Program-made: the position numbers and the translations under genes
Notes under the pieces: generated by a model
What the model saw: only the letters and a program-made list of their open reading frames with translations
Database searches by the model: none
What the model was told of the DNA's origin: nothing
NCBI RefSeq assembly: GCF_029433255.1
Contig: NZ_JAQTHU010000001.1
Span: forward strand, 1,984,001 to 2,048,000
Length of the DNA: 64,000 nt
Direction: 5' to 3'
Origin: Lactobacillus sp. ESL0791
GTDB lineage: Bacteria; Bacillota; Bacilli; Lactobacillales; Lactobacillaceae
Shown here: piece after piece, positions 27,506 to 36,105 of the stretch
Layout: the number at the start of each line of letters is the position of its first letter
How positions within the stretch are numbered: position 1 is the stretch's first letter

Positions 27506-28150
27506 ATGGACCAATATAAGAAAATATTTTTAAAAGATTTAGCTGAATTTCTTGGCGCAGCTTTAGGAAAAGACTATGAAATAATTATTCATGCAGTTGA
27601 TAAAAATGGAGAGAACGCACATGTTATCGCTTTAGTAAACAGTAATATTAGTGGACGAAATTTTGATTCACCTTTAACGAATTTGGCCTTAAAAATGATT
27701 AAAAATAAAGAGTATGAGAAATATAATTATAAGGTTAAATATTTAACAACTACTAAAACTAATAATGATATCGTTGGTGCAACTTTCTTTATAAAAGATA
27801 AATTAGGAAATTTAGAAGGACTATTATGTATTAATCATAGTATCTCCAACATAAAACGTGCCATAGTAGATTTGTTAAATTCTTTAGATATACCTAATTT
27901 ATTAAATAATAAAGATGATAAACCTTCTTCAGAATCTTTATCCAATTCAATTGAAGATATTATTTACTCTGTAATCAATCCTAATTTAATCAATTCTGAC
28001 ATAATCATTAGTCCTGAGAAAAAGCAAGAAATTATCGGTAAACTTTATCAAAATGGTGTTTTTTCTATGAAAGGAGCTGTTTCAACGGTAGCAAAAATTT
28101 TAGGTATTTCAGAGCCAACAATTTATCGCTATCTTAAAAATTTCAAATAA
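27506..28150 (+). CDS. YheO-like transcriptional regulator (PAS-like domain plus HTH)
   Basis: 214 residues. The N-terminal ~115 residues (DLAEFLGAALGKDYEIIIHAV ... GATFFIKDKLGNLEGLLCINH) match the YheO-type PAS-like ligand domain. The C-terminus (KGAVSTVAKILGISEPTIYRYLKNF) is a helix-turn-helix of the HTH_22 kind. Divergent from the RidA operon with a 168-base gap that holds the palindrome, it is the likely local regulator sensing an amino acid or its breakdown product. Ribosome site AAGGAG. Strongly AT-rich like the rest of the block. Confidence 0.85.
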   Translation: MDQYKKIFLKDLAEFLGAALGKDYEIIIHAVDKNGENAHVIALVNSNISGRNFDSPLTNLALKMIKNKEYEKYNYKVKYLTTTKTNNDIVGATFFIKDKLGNLEGLLCINHSISNIKRAIVDLLNSLDIPNLLNNKDDKPSSESLSNSIEDIIYSVINPNLINSDIIISPEKKQEIIGKLYQNGVFSMKGAVSTVAKILGISEPTIYRYLKNFK

Positions 28151-28350
28151 ACAAAATTACTTTTTAAAAAAACTAATCTGAACCTTGAAAGTAAAGTAAT
28201 TAGCTTCGAAGTTTTATCATGACTAAATTATCTTAATAGGACAAAATTAAAATTTATAATCTATAGAAAACTGTGGCTGTGATTTAAAAGAATTAAGTTA
28301 CAAATATGATATTAGGGCGAATAGTAAGTTATATTTTATTTTTATAGAAT

Positions 28351-28393
28351 AAAAAGGCAGCAGATCATAAAAATTGATCTACTGCGCTTTTTA
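28351..28393. terminator. Bidirectional terminator between the YheO-like and LysR genes
   Basis: Stem GCAGCAGATCA with TGATCTACTGC (one mismatch) around an A-rich loop, flanked by AAAAAGG on one side and GCTTTTT on the other. It serves both convergent genes. The remainder of 28151-28350 shows nothing recognisable. Confidence 0.75.
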
Positions 28394-28406
28394 CTTTTTA
28401 TCGTTA

Positions 28407-29315
28407 TTAACAGTCCTTATTTCCCGTAAAACTTGTAACGGCTTTTTTATAAGCACTAATAATCGGTGCAATCTCAATTTGACTGTCGGTCAAGGCCATG
28501 TGGGCAATGCCATACGGGGGAATCTCCCCATAATCAAAGGGCACGTGGATAATTCCCGGTGTTTGGTAATCAGCAATGAAATTCGGCAATAAGCCAACAC
28601 CCCAGCCTGCCTTCACATAAATACCCATGGCAAAGAAATCCTGAACAAATTTGATTTTTTCAATGCCTAGTTCCGGAATCAAAAAGTTTTGGAACTTGGC
28701 CTGAAAACTTAACGAACCGTTGGGATCAATCATAAATAGGTCCTGTCCCTTTAAATCATTCATGCTAATCATTGTTTTTTGCGCTAATGGTGACCCTTGG
28801 GGACAGGCAATCACAAAGCGGCCGGGAATTATCGGCTCAAATTCAATATCGGCAACGGAATCAACACTATCACGGGCAATGAAGCACAGATCAATATGGT
28901 GGTTCAGCAGTTCGGAAATGGAATTATTCAAGGCAAAAACGAGCTGCACGTCTAATCTGCTGTCCGCCTTCTTCAGATTATCAAGAAAAAGCGGCATGAT
29001 TTTTTGTTCTAATGGCGTGTTACAAAAGCCGATTTTTACCAAATTATCGGTTTTACCTTTTTTACTCTGCAAATAGGCAATCGTGTAATCCATATCATCA
29101 ACAACATTGCGTGCAACTTTATAAAAATATCTGCCGGCATTGGTCAGTGAGATGCGGTGGTGCGCGCGGTTAATCAACGGCACACCAATCGTGTTTTCTA
29201 GGTCCTTAATATTTTTAGAAACGGCCGACTGCGAAAAATTCAGCCGCTCAGCAGCAATCGTAAAACTTGAATTATCAATTGCACTAATAAAACAACGTAG
29301 TTGCGTAAAGTTCAT
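28407..29315 (-). CDS. LysR-family transcriptional regulator (1)
   Basis: 302 residues. The N-terminal winged HTH reads NFTQLRCFISAIDNSSFTIAAERLNFSQSAVSKNIKDLE, followed by the long linker helix and a type-2 periplasmic-binding-like effector domain. Its duplicated tail at 23007 shows that it, or a copy of it, once ended right next to the flavoprotein operon. A role in controlling those reductases is therefore plausible, as LysR proteins commonly control fumarate-, urocanate- and hydroxycinnamate-reductase genes. Confidence 0.9.
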   Translation of the reverse strand: MNFTQLRCFISAIDNSSFTIAAERLNFSQSAVSKNIKDLENTIGVPLINRAHHRISLTNAGRYFYKVARNVVDDMDYTIAYLQSKKGKTDNLVKIGFCNTPLEQKIMPLFLDNLKKADSRLDVQLVFALNNSISELLNHHIDLCFIARDSVDSVADIEFEPIIPGRFVIACPQGSPLAQKTMISMNDLKGQDLFMIDPNGSLSFQAKFQNFLIPELGIEKIKFVQDFFAMGIYVKAGWGVGLLPNFIADYQTPGIIHVPFDYGEIPPYGIAHMALTDSQIEIAPIISAYKKAVTSFTGNKDC

Positions 29316-29410
29316 TTTCAGCCACTTCCCTTAATTACTAGTTTATCATTATCATACTTACTAGAAAACCACTTATATATAACTTGCTAGATTATTTAGC
29401 TCCAACTTCA

Positions 29411-29444
29411 AAAAAAGCGTTCTAAAATAATAGACCGCTTTATA
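29411..29444 (-). terminator. Hairpin terminator downstream of the MFS gene
   Basis: Arms AAAGCGTTCTA and TAGACCGCTTT pair with mismatches around a short A/T loop. T-rich sequence (TTTTTTTGAAG) follows on the minus strand. Confidence 0.5.
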
Positions 29445-29469
29445 CATATTTATTTTTCAATTGCTAAGA

Positions 29470-30690
29470 TCACTGTACATGATTAGCATCCGGTAAAAGC
29501 AGAATAAAGACCATCGTGCTAGCCGTTAGTATTGCCTGAATGGCAAAAGTAATAAGGTAATTTTGTCCCGCAATCGCTGAAATAGCAACTGTAACTACAT
29601 ATGACAATAATAATTGAACTGTGCCGACTAAGCCGCCAGCACTGCCAGCATATTTAGAACCAATTTCTGGAAACTCCGCAACCATACCCTGCATCAACGG
29701 CCCATTAGCAGCACCAAATAAGCCGCCGATTACTAGGTTAGTCACCATCAAACCGCCCGCTGGCATAAACCAAGTAATGAAGATAGAAATGGCAGCAACA
29801 ATTCTCGTCAACACCATAAACGGTTTTGCTCTATTTAACTTATGGGTAACAGCGGGTGCAACTAGTGAGCCAATCAAACTTCCTATTGTTGCAACAGAAG
29901 CAATCGCTCCTGCCGACGCAACGGCAATTGCCTTACCATTAATCAAGGCTTGCGGCAAAATACCGGTAAATGACATCGTTGCCGCCGAACCAATTCCTCC
30001 AGAGATACCAACAAGCCAAGTTTTTTTGCTTTTGACAACAATTTTCAAATATTTAGTAACAGGTTCGCCTTTAGGAACAACTTCACCTTTCGGTGTATCT
30101 TTAACAAAAATAATCCACAAAACCGTTAGAACTAACAAGACAGTTGAAGAAAAAAGATAAGCGGCATTAACACTGGCAAACAACGAACTCGTCAACTGAG
30201 ACAACGTAATTCCTACACTAGCTGAAGCAAAAAAGATGCCCATTGCAATATTGGTATCCTGTTTAAACCATGTACTAAAAATTTTAATTGTATTGGCGTT
30301 AAGAAGTGCCATATAAATGCCAAACAGCATCAGCATTAACATCATACTGATAAAATTGTGGGCAACCAGCCGGCCATAAGCACCAATTACTGAAACGATG
30401 CAGCCGACGGTCACAACGCGTTTAGCACCAAATTTATCTGCCAACATCCCACTAGGAATGCTTAAAAATACAGCAACCAGCATTGGTGCCATTAATAAAC
30501 TAGAAAATTGCGCCTGTGAAATATGTAGTGCTGGCATAATTTGGGTAGCTAAGGCAGATATTTGAAATTGGACATAATTGCTGATCATGTCCATCAACGC
30601 AATAATACCAAGAATTACCCAGCGGTAACTTGATAGCGGCGGACGTTTCCCTTCGTTCATAAGTTTAACCTCTCTTTTTTGTTCGTTCAT
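29470..30690 (-). CDS. MFS transporter, paralogue of the one at 20090
   Basis: About 406 residues, 12 helices, with motif A GMLADKFGAKRVVTVG. Similarity to the carrier at 20090 is high throughout (SSYRWVILGIIALMD, FQISALATQIMPALHIS, KYAGSAGGLVGTVQLLLSY), so the two arose by duplication and probably carry related organic anions. Two starts are credible: ATG 30690 with GAGGAAGG, used here, and ATG 30660 with AGAGG, which gives an N-terminus matching the paralogue. It lies beside the arylsulfotransferase cluster and may move aryl sulfates, phenols or carboxylates. Confidence 0.88.
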   Translation of the reverse strand: MNEQKREVKLMNEGKRPPLSSYRWVILGIIALMDMISNYVQFQISALATQIMPALHISQAQFSSLLMAPMLVAVFLSIPSGMLADKFGAKRVVTVGCIVSVIGAYGRLVAHNFISMMLMLMLFGIYMALLNANTIKIFSTWFKQDTNIAMGIFFASASVGITLSQLTSSLFASVNAAYLFSSTVLLVLTVLWIIFVKDTPKGEVVPKGEPVTKYLKIVVKSKKTWLVGISGGIGSAATMSFTGILPQALINGKAIAVASAGAIASVATIGSLIGSLVAPAVTHKLNRAKPFMVLTRIVAAISIFITWFMPAGGLMVTNLVIGGLFGAANGPLMQGMVAEFPEIGSKYAGSAGGLVGTVQLLLSYVVTVAISAIAGQNYLITFAIQAILTASTMVFILLLPDANHVQ

Positions 30691-30839
30691 AATTACCTTC
30701 CTCACTTAAAATGCTAAAATTAGAAAATTTTTTGTTTTTCAAAATAGTCAAAAGTTATGATTATATTAATTGTAAAACTGCAAAAAGAAGGATCTAACCC
30801 AATAAAACTTAGAATTAGATCCCCTCATCATATTGAATT

Positions 30840-31724
30840 TTAATAGCTATCAAGAATAGATTGTTCAATGACTGAACAAATTTTTTTATCTAAACTTGTG
30901 ACATTATTCTTAGCAGGATAGATCAGCTCAAGAGGAACAGTTTCTTCTTCTTTTAAAGGAATTATACAAATTTGACCAGAAACAAAATAATTATTCCCAA
31001 TTGATGCCATTTCCGGCATTACTGTATATCCGCGATTATGTGCAACCGCGTTAAAAATAATATCCCGACTTGATAACACATATTGTTGTTTATGCTCTGC
31101 CCAATTTTTATAGCCATTAAGAACAAAACAAGTTAAACCTTTGACATCTTCTTTACCAATAACTGCCTTGCTTGCTAGTGGACTATCCTTTGCCGCATAA
31201 ACCCGTAAAGGAATATCTAGCAGCTTCTTATGCTGCAGGTGCATTTCTGTAACAATCGTATCGAACAAAGCTGCATCATCTTTACGCTTGCTGCATAAAG
31301 CAATATCGACCTTGCCATCGCGTAAGCGTTCTAATAATTCCCGCGGCCGTAGCTCTTCTGGAGAAATTTCCAATTTTGGAAATTGTTGGTAAATCTTATT
31401 AATGATTTCCAGAAAAATTGTTCCTGAAACCATCGGGACAACTGCTAAATCAATTGCCCTGACATCTTCATTATTAATTGCGAACCGCTGCAACTCATCC
31501 ACATCACGTTGAACTTTCTGAACAATGCTGTAAACTTTTTTACCCTTTTCTGTCAGCTTTACGCCCTTACGTGTACGTTCAAAAATTTGCAAACCCATTT
31601 CAGTTTCAAATGCCTTAATTGATTCACTTAAGGCCGGCTGAGAAACAAACAATTCACAGCTGGCTTTAGAAATTGAGTGACATTCAGCAACTTTGAGAAA
31701 GTATTGTAATTGGACGAGCTTCAT
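30840..31724 (-). CDS. LysR-family transcriptional regulator (2)
   Basis: 294 residues. KLVQLQYFLKVAECHSISKASCELFVSQPALSESIKAFE is a standard LysR wHTH, with ERTRKGVKLTEKGKKV as its wing. The effector domain fills the remainder. It lies 21 bases downstream of the arylsulfotransferase gene on the same strand, hence in the ASST-thioredoxin operon. It is probably an autoregulator acting at the divergent 33.5-kb promoter region, where nested inverted repeats are present. Confidence 0.88.
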   Translation of the reverse strand: MKLVQLQYFLKVAECHSISKASCELFVSQPALSESIKAFETEMGLQIFERTRKGVKLTEKGKKVYSIVQKVQRDVDELQRFAINNEDVRAIDLAVVPMVSGTIFLEIINKIYQQFPKLEISPEELRPRELLERLRDGKVDIALCSKRKDDAALFDTIVTEMHLQHKKLLDIPLRVYAAKDSPLASKAVIGKEDVKGLTCFVLNGYKNWAEHKQQYVLSSRDIIFNAVAHNRGYTVMPEMASIGNNYFVSGQICIIPLKEEETVPLELIYPAKNNVTSLDKKICSVIEQSILDSY

Positions 31725-31745
31725 TGGCTTAACCCCTATTACTAA

Positions 31746-33170
31746 TTAAAGTTTATCAACACAAAAAGCTGAACCTTTACCATAACCAGCAGTACCCGGA
31801 ACCGAAACGGTCACATCATCCTTAAAGTTAGGATTTTCAGCGCCCGGTACTTGGAAATCGGCAATTGCCGGCGGCGTGATTGCTTTCGGTTCTTCTTTAG
31901 TAAGCTGCGGAACCCACTCGTAAGGAACACGATAAGCACGATAAACCAAGTAATCATCAACATGTGGATAAATATATTCCCAAACAACTTCTTTATCTTT
32001 CGTAACTTCCAAGAAACGTCCTTCGGTCCCTTCGTCGATTAAGGTATTACCATTTGGCAAACGTTGTGCATCACTAACCAGTGGTGAATAGAAGTGGTGC
32101 TCATGAAATGGCGTTTTACTGTCAAAATCAGCGGTACCAAATGACCAGACAACTTCTAACGTAATTGGATTAAATTCAATCACTTTTGAGGTATCGACTC
32201 TCGCGGTCTTCATTCCCGTCTTTGAAGTTTGGTCAGGCAAACCATAGCCGGCCCAGCCACCATTATTAAAGACCATGATATTGCCTGCACCCGGCAAGCC
32301 TTTAGGAATCATATGAGAATGGTGCATCCCAACCAGTGGTCCAAGCATTCGCAAGGCAAGGGTTGTTGTATAATCAGGCCCTATTTGCCAAACTATTTTA
32401 CCGCTTTCATGGTCAACAATCCACATAATATTTGCTTCACGCGAATCCATAATGATGTTATTCGGATTAAAGCGCTCATCGCCTTCATCATACCAATGAT
32501 TTGGTCCCAAGTAGCTGGCACAATTAACGTGGAAAATATCTCCTTCACCATCCTTACCGCTTTGCTGAGTATTTGGATCACGGAACATGGCATTTTTTGC
32601 AATATTGTCTAAATGAAATTCACGGAAATGATCCATGATGTGCCATGACCACAATTCTTTGCCCGAGCGGTCAACTTCAAGCAGAACGTCTTCCAGCAAC
32701 GACTGCGGTGAAATCTTCGCTTTTTTCACATTATTATGTGTTAATAGCAAAACCTTATTGAAATTATCTTTTGATTCTTGGCCTGGTACATAGTACCCCA
32801 CCGGATTACCCTCTATTTGGTAATCGTGGTGCTGGCGGGCAACCCAACCTTTGCCTACGTCTTCATCAGTAACTTCTTGATTATGATTAAAACTCCAAAT
32901 AGTTTTACCATCAAAATCTACTTCAGTTAGGTCGGCATAATCTTGGTACGCAGCATAACGATCGCGGCAACGCAATGAACCAAAAATTTTGCCGCCCGGA
33001 ACCATTTTATTCGGGAAACCCTGAAAATCTTTCCACTCATGGACAACCTTACCTGACATATCAATTAAAACTGCCCCAACGTCTGACGCATTGAACAATG
33101 TATAGCCGCTCCATGTTTTATCTGGATTGTACCTAACCGTTCCTGTTGGATAAACACTTATTCCCATCAT
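31746..33170 (-). CDS. Arylsulfate sulfotransferase (ASST family), no signal peptide
   Basis: 474 residues. Two adjacent ATGs begin it; the second (33167) has the better spacing to AGGAG. Repeating tryptophan-containing beta-propeller blades (GKVVHEWKDF, GKTIWSFNHN, GKELWSWHIMDH, GKIVWQIGPD, EVVWSFGTAD, KEVVWEYIYP) and histidine-rich active-site stretches (ARQHHDYQIEG, MHHSHMIPKG, HEHHFYSP) match the ASST family. These enzymes transfer sulfate from a phenolic sulfate ester to another phenol through a sulfo-histidine, without PAPS. Known enterobacterial ASSTs are periplasmic; this one has no signal peptide. It is followed by LysR and preceded by a thioredoxin gene. Which histidine is catalytic I cannot say. 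Confidence 0.85.
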   Translation of the reverse strand: MMGISVYPTGTVRYNPDKTWSGYTLFNASDVGAVLIDMSGKVVHEWKDFQGFPNKMVPGGKIFGSLRCRDRYAAYQDYADLTEVDFDGKTIWSFNHNQEVTDEDVGKGWVARQHHDYQIEGNPVGYYVPGQESKDNFNKVLLLTHNNVKKAKISPQSLLEDVLLEVDRSGKELWSWHIMDHFREFHLDNIAKNAMFRDPNTQQSGKDGEGDIFHVNCASYLGPNHWYDEGDERFNPNNIIMDSREANIMWIVDHESGKIVWQIGPDYTTTLALRMLGPLVGMHHSHMIPKGLPGAGNIMVFNNGGWAGYGLPDQTSKTGMKTARVDTSKVIEFNPITLEVVWSFGTADFDSKTPFHEHHFYSPLVSDAQRLPNGNTLIDEGTEGRFLEVTKDKEVVWEYIYPHVDDYLVYRAYRVPYEWVPQLTKEEPKAITPPAIADFQVPGAENPNFKDDVTVSVPGTAGYGKGSAFCVDKL

Positions 33171-33185
33171 TTTCTCCTTTACTAA

Positions 33186-33488
33186 TTAAGAAAGCATATC
33201 AGCATATTCATCTTCATCATGATTGCCGCTCAGTCGTTTAACCGGTTTACCGTCATCAAACAAAATGACATGGGGCACTCCCTTCAAACGCAGTTTAGCC
33301 TGCAGACCCGGACTCTCCTCGACATCAACGTTGTAAAACGGAATATTCGGGAACTCGTCATCTAGGTCTTCAATCTTAGGATGTACCTTTTGACACACCG
33401 GACAAGTCTTGCGTGAAAACAAAATCAAGCATTTTTGACCGTCGTCTTCAACGACTTCATCAAAATACTCAGCATTAATCGTCTTCAT
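33186..33488 (-). CDS. Thioredoxin-like protein with CPVC active site
   Basis: 100 residues of thioredoxin fold. SRKTCPVCQKVHPKIEDL holds Cys29 and Cys32 as C-P-V-C instead of the classical C-G-P-C. The cis-proline loop is KGVPHVILFDDG. First gene of the operon with ASST (15-base gap). Paired across the divergent promoter with a thioredoxin-reductase-like flavoprotein, so a dedicated redox couple is likely. The altered dipeptide would be expected to change its redox potential. Ribosome site AAAGGAAG. Confidence 0.9.
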   Translation of the reverse strand: MKTINAEYFDEVVEDDGQKCLILFSRKTCPVCQKVHPKIEDLDDEFPNIPFYNVDVEESPGLQAKLRLKGVPHVILFDDGKPVKRLSGNHDEDEYADMLS

Positions 33489-33540
33489 AATTTGATTCTT
33501 CCTTTCAATATTATTATTTTCTTCACAATTAAATTTTAAT

Positions 33541-33579
33541 ACATAAGTAAGAGATTTATCTCATATCAAAAACTTATGT
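33541..33579. promoter_or_regulatory. Nested inverted repeats in the divergent ASST/thioredoxin-reductase promoter region
   Basis: Outer arms ACATAAG (33541-33547) and CTTATGT (33573-33579) enclose inner arms GAGAT (33551-33555) and ATCTC (33558-33562). Dyads of this size between divergent operons are typical LysR binding sites, and a LysR gene is in the left operon. Well-formed -35/-10 boxes are not obvious. Confidence 0.45.
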
Positions 33580-33687
33580 TATATAAAAAATACATATGGT
33601 ATAAGAATATTTCAAAAGTTATATCCTTAACGTAACAGTGAAATATTTTATTTTTTAGTATTTATTATTTATTAAGGAGAAAATATC

Positions 33688-34608
33688 ATGGAAGATTGTG
33701 ATGTAATTATTTTAGGTGCCGGCCCTGCTGGCTTATCAGCTGGACTGTTTAGCGCCCGCTACGGTCTTAAAACTATAATTCTAGAAAAAGATGAGGTTGG
33801 TGGTCGGGCTAACCAGATTACCAAGATCACCACTTACCCCGGAATTTTAGAATCTTCAGGTAAGGATTTGATTGCTAAGATGCGAGCACATGCTGAAAAA
33901 TTCGGTGCCATTATTAAAATGCAATCACCTAAATCAATTGAAATTCAAGGCAACTTAAAAATTGTGCATACACGAAAAGTTGATTACCGTGCTAAAACCC
34001 TAATCATTGCCACTGGAATGACACCACGTGTATTAGGAATCCCGGGAGAAAAAGAATTTACTGGGATGGGTGTATCTTACTGTGCTACTTGTGACGCGGA
34101 CTTTTACCAAGATCAAAAAGTGGTAGTTGTTGGTGACAATAACGAAGCCATTAATGAGGGACTCTTAATTTGCAAGTTTGCAAGTGAAGTCGATGTTATT
34201 GTCAACAAACCTGAAGGCAGCCTGACCTGCAGCAAGGCCAATCAGGAACGCGCTGAAAAAGAGCCAAAAATGCATTTTATCTGGAATACTGCAATCGAAA
34301 GCATTTATGGCGAGATGAACGTTGAAGGAATAAAAATTAAGAATCTCACAAATAACCAAGTTGCTGATCTCCCTTGCGATGGTGTTTTCTTCTTCCTCGG
34401 TATGATGCCAGCAACTGCAATTGTTAAAGATCTTGTTGAACTTGACAGTCAAGGGTACATCCACACTAAGGAAGATATGAGTACTGGTGATGACGGAATC
34501 TTTGCAATCGGCGACACCCGCAAGCGTTATCTCAGCCAAGTATTAACTTCTGCCAGCGACGGTGCTATTGCGGCAGCAGCGGCACAAAAATACATCGCAA
34601 CACACTAA
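33688..34608 (+). CDS. Thioredoxin-reductase-like flavoprotein
   Basis: 306 residues. GAGPAGLSAGLFSARYG (10-26) binds FAD. YCATCDADFY holds the redox pair Cys132/Cys135 in the TrxR position. IFAIGDTRKRYLSQVLTSASDG is the C-terminal FAD contact. The NADPH-binding loop reads VVGDNNEAINEG where TrxR normally has V-G-G-G-(D/N)-S-A, so the cofactor or its affinity may differ. Divergent from the thioredoxin/ASST operon and followed 25 bases later by an MFS gene. Ribosome site AAGGAG. Confidence 0.88.
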   Translation: MEDCDVIILGAGPAGLSAGLFSARYGLKTIILEKDEVGGRANQITKITTYPGILESSGKDLIAKMRAHAEKFGAIIKMQSPKSIEIQGNLKIVHTRKVDYRAKTLIIATGMTPRVLGIPGEKEFTGMGVSYCATCDADFYQDQKVVVVGDNNEAINEGLLICKFASEVDVIVNKPEGSLTCSKANQERAEKEPKMHFIWNTAIESIYGEMNVEGIKIKNLTNNQVADLPCDGVFFFLGMMPATAIVKDLVELDSQGYIHTKEDMSTGDDGIFAIGDTRKRYLSQVLTSASDGAIAAAAAQKYIATH

Positions 34609-34632
34609 GAACACTAACTTCGGAGAACTATT

Positions 34633-35820
34633 ATGAAAAACATTTCACATAAAAGTATTATCTTTAAGATTTCTGTTTTATCAATTTCATTAGCAGTAAT
34701 GCTTGCACCCACAATTTCACCCGCGCTGCCACTAATGCACTTCCCGGGTGTCTCCAAGGCACAGATTGACACCCTGTCAACCATTCCCAATCTGGCAAAA
34801 ATTTTCGGCATTTTGTTTTGTCCTTTTTTAATTCGTGTTTTTGGCCAGAAGAAAATCATTTTGACAGGCCTCACCGGAATTATTGTTTTAGGAATCATTC
34901 CTTTCTTTAGTAATTCCTACAAAGTTATCCTGGCCGCCAGAATTTTAGTCGGATTAGCGTTCGGTATTTTCATGCCCCTATGTACCAGTTTAATCGTCCA
35001 ACTTTATCATACGGACAAAAACACGATGGCACACATGATGGGCTATCAAAATACAACACAGACTTTAGGCAGTGCTTTAGGTTCATTTACTGTCAGCAGC
35101 TTAGTGTCAATGGGCTGGCACCAGGCATTTCTTGTTTACTTAATTCCGATTGTCCCTATAATTTTATTCAGTGTCTTTGTTACCATTGACGAACCAGAAA
35201 AAGTTGAAAAAAAGCATTCACAGCAAAAAAACAAAACCAAGTTTAAATTTACCGGCGAAATGGCTCTGGTCTGCTTTTTCATGTTGGCCACACTAATTTT
35301 TTACATGCCGATCAATTTCACCCTGCCGCGGTTAATTATTCAAGAAAATCTGGGAACCGCGAGCACCGCGGGCATAGTTGCGGGCGTCATTCAGTTAGCT
35401 ACAATGGCAACAGCTTCCCTATTTGGTTACATGATGAAGCATGTTGGCCGGATTGTTTTTCCAATTGGTTTTACAATTATTACTATCGGTTACTTTTTAA
35501 CTTCACGAGCAACTAATATTCTGTTTCTGCTTTTTGCCCTGATCTGTATCGGTATCGGCAACAGCTTCTGCATGCCGTTTATCTATAACTGGATGGCGCT
35601 ACTAACCGATTCTGATACGGCAACTATGGGACAGTCGATCTTGATGATTGCCCTGAATATTGGAACTGTTCTCTCCCCTAAAATCGTTAATGGGATTAAT
35701 CAGCTTATGGGGTCAGCTTCGCCGCGTAACATCATGGTAATTTGTGCATGCGGGGACTTTTGCCTAGCAATCATTGCCGTAATCAATTACTTTTACAGTA
35801 AAAAGAGGGTTAAGGCATAA
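34633..35820 (+). CDS. MFS transporter in operon with the thioredoxin-reductase-like gene
   Basis: 395 residues, about 12 helices. LAVMLAPTISPALPLMHFPGVS forms the first helix region and RVFGQKKIILTG stands where motif A is expected. ARILVGLAFGIFMPL is the helix-4 region. It belongs to a different MFS branch from the carriers at 20090 and 29470. It probably imports or exports the aromatic or sulfated compound handled by the ASST cluster, an inference from position only. Ribosome site CGGAG. Confidence 0.85.
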   Translation: MKNISHKSIIFKISVLSISLAVMLAPTISPALPLMHFPGVSKAQIDTLSTIPNLAKIFGILFCPFLIRVFGQKKIILTGLTGIIVLGIIPFFSNSYKVILAARILVGLAFGIFMPLCTSLIVQLYHTDKNTMAHMMGYQNTTQTLGSALGSFTVSSLVSMGWHQAFLVYLIPIVPIILFSVFVTIDEPEKVEKKHSQQKNKTKFKFTGEMALVCFFMLATLIFYMPINFTLPRLIIQENLGTASTAGIVAGVIQLATMATASLFGYMMKHVGRIVFPIGFTIITIGYFLTSRATNILFLLFALICIGIGNSFCMPFIYNWMALLTDSDTATMGQSILMIALNIGTVLSPKIVNGINQLMGSASPRNIMVICACGDFCLAIIAVINYFYSKKRVKA

Positions 35821-36067
35821 GTAGCGACTGATTAGTATACATATCAAGAATTAATTAAAGCCATCAAAGACCCACCCTTCTATTATCAGGGTAAATAATT
35901 AGCAATTTGATCTTTATGACTTTTTTATTATCAAAAATTTAAAAGAAAAATCAAAAGAGTATAGTTGATTAACAGATATTAGGGAAGATAGTTTTAGCTG
36001 TCCTCTTTTTGCATTTCAAGCAAAATAATATCCTGTCAAACAAGATCCATAGGGTCTTTACTGAACA

Positions 36068-36101
36068 AAAACGGCTTCCCGTTTCTTTGGAAAGCCGTTT
36101 T
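36068..36101 (-). terminator. Terminator of the accessory Sec operon
   Basis: Stem AAAACGGCTT (36068-36077) with AAGCCGTTTT (36092-36101), followed by TTTTGTTC on the minus strand, 4 bases after the Asp2 stop. The region 35821-36067 before it shows no gene, only a short unconvincing peptide-like remnant on the plus strand. Confidence 0.8.
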
Positions 36102-36105
36102 AATT

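Noticed and set aside
35850..35910. Short plus-strand peptide reading YQELIKAIKDPPFYYQGK, slightly like the end of a flavoprotein
   Set aside because: Only about 18 residues between stops; too short to claim a gene remnant.
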